A DNA stretch of 64,000 bases from Arthrobacter sp. 31Y (GTDB lineage: Bacteria; Actinomycetota; Actinomycetes; Actinomycetales; Micrococcaceae). The notes under the pieces are model-generated. The model made no database searches. It had not been told where the DNA came from and saw only the letters and a list, made by a program, of their open reading frames with translations. A program made the translations under genes and the position numbers. Of this stretch, positions 63,217 to 64,000 are shown piece by piece. The stretch spans positions 1 through 64,000 of the forward strand of contig NZ_JAFW01000001.1 of NCBI RefSeq assembly GCF_000526335.1, written 5' to 3'. Each line of letters opens with the position of its first letter. The first letter of the stretch is position 1.

Positions 63217-64000
63217 TGAAAACCCGGACAGCACTGGCCGGCGCAGCGGTGGTGGTGGGCATCCTTGGCGCTGCCGCCGCCGCAGCCAGCGGCATAGTGC
63301 CCATGACAGGACCCGCAGCCACGGCTCCTTCAACAGGGGCACCATCGTCCACAGCACCAAGCCCAACCGGAGTCACCCTGCGGCCTGTAGATGGCGGGCC
63401 TGACTACTACTCCCGGTTCACCGGGGGACTGCCAACAGATCCGGAGTTCTTCCCCCTTGGCGTCTGGCTTGAAAGCGTGGTGGACCGCAGCAACGTCACA
63501 CTCGACGCCGAGGCCGGGCTGAACACCTATGTTGAACTCACCGCCGATTCCGACGTTCAACTGGCCCGCGACTCCGGCATGTACGCCATCCCTGCCTTTA
63601 CCCACGCATCAGCATCCGGATTCGTCCTCAGCGACGAAGTGGACATGTGGGCCGGACCTGGAAACGCGGCCTGGTCCGGAAAATACCCCGGCGAGGGACC
63701 CATCTGCGCGGCAGAGAGCACAGAGTGCGGCTACACCATTCAAAAAGAACGCCGTGCGGCGGCCACCCCCGGAGCCATGCTCTACGCCAACTACGGCAAG
63801 GGGGTTGCCTTCTGGGAATCCGACGAAGAAGCCCTGGGCTTCTTCAACCAAACCCAGGATCTGGTCTCCGCCGATACCTACTGGTTCACCGACCCCTACA
63901 TTTGCGCCCGAACCGAAGGCGGAGCAGTCATCGGCTACACTCGCGACCTCACACCAGAAGAGTGCAGGCTCGCAGCCAACTACGGCTGGACGGTGGAAAG
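63213..64000 (+). CDS. Secreted protein of the polysaccharide locus, partial (runs off the window)
   Basis: The open frame starts at ATG 63213 (overlapping the Wzz stop as ATGA) or ATG 63216 and continues to the edge: 262 codons without stop. The N-terminus is a signal peptide or anchor (TRTALAGAAVVVGILGAAAA), followed by a Thr/Pro/Ser-rich linker (about 40-55). The mature part has PEFFPLGVWLESV, NTYVELTADSDVQLARDSGM and YAIPAFTHAS, which read like strands and helices of a TIM-barrel glycoside hydrolase-like fold. Cys pairs (CAAESTEC and later Cys) suggest disulfides. It may trim or release the polymer; I cannot assign a family. Confidence 0.7.
   Translation, partial: MMKTRTALAGAAVVVGILGAAAAAASGIVPMTGPAATAPSTGAPSSTAPSPTGVTLRPVDGGPDYYSRFTGGLPTDPEFFPLGVWLESVVDRSNVTLDAEAGLNTYVELTADSDVQLARDSGMYAIPAFTHASASGFVLSDEVDMWAGPGNAAWSGKYPGEGPICAAESTECGYTIQKERRAAATPGAMLYANYGKGVAFWESDEEALGFFNQTQDLVSADTYWFTDPYICARTEGGAVIGYTRDLTPEECRLAANYGWTVE

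Overview
The window is high-GC actinobacterial DNA, most likely from a member of the Micrococcaceae (Arthrobacter/Paenarthrobacter type). The reasons are frequent GTG/TTG and apparently leaderless starts, a SUF-only Fe-S operon remnant, BioYMN biotin uptake, divergent glgC/glgA of the actinobacterial type, DUF3099 and DUF5703 proteins, the cp-ATP-grasp/alpha-E/transglutaminase triad, and a fatty-acid module laid out like mycobacterial fadE5-fadA2-fabG4-htdX. This taxonomic call is an inference from gene content; no search was run.

Region 1 (1-11.5 kb) is dominated by broken reading frames. It holds a SnoaL-like fragment, a type III polyketide synthase/methyltransferase/FAD-monooxygenase operon, a UvrA-like ATPase, an intact FAD-monooxygenase with a palindromic operator and a divergent MarR-type gene, the tail of the suf operon, a zinc metallopeptidase and an acyl-CoA ligase. 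Frameshifts are dense at the left and disappear after about 11.17 kb. Those I could resolve lie in homopolymer runs, so I read them mainly as sequencing errors. At 7412-7415 the start of the marR-like gene is joined to the last codons of sufD, either a misassembly or a large deletion that removed sufB.

Region 2 (11.5-32 kb) is ordinary housekeeping: a thiolase convergent with bioYMN, an ABC-F ATPase, a YbaK-like deacylase, SURF1, a FabG-type reductase and a second SDR, an orphan RbsA-like ATPase, a roadblock protein, serB, an ABC ATPase, a TSUP permease, a TrmH-type methyltransferase, ribosomal protein L31B, lipoate ligase, aminopeptidase N and a YeiH-type transporter.

Region 3 (32.3-50.2 kb) holds four modules. 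First is the tightly linked cp-ATP-grasp/alpha-E/transglutaminase triad, a widespread but biochemically poorly described system. Next are an unusual zinc-ribbon SDR and glycogen synthesis genes (glgC, glgA). Third is a complete fatty-acid beta-oxidation-like set (acyl-CoA oxidase, thiolase, two-domain SDR, MaoC hydratase) arranged around a TetR gene and a 13-bp-arm palindrome. A tRNA-Leu(GAG), an M20 peptidase and an acyl-CoA-dehydrogenase-like protein follow.

Region 4 (50.5-64 kb, continuing off the right edge) is one co-oriented exopolysaccharide locus. It runs from the initiating phosphoglycosyl transferase through acetamido-sugar synthesis enzymes (oxidoreductase, epimerase, aminotransferase, PglD/NeuD-type acetyltransferase), glycosyltransferases, Wzx, a DUF6492 protein and Wzy to Wzz and a secreted protein. 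Most junctions are 4-nt stop/start overlaps, which implies translational coupling and co-ordinated synthesis of one polymer by the Wzx/Wzy route.
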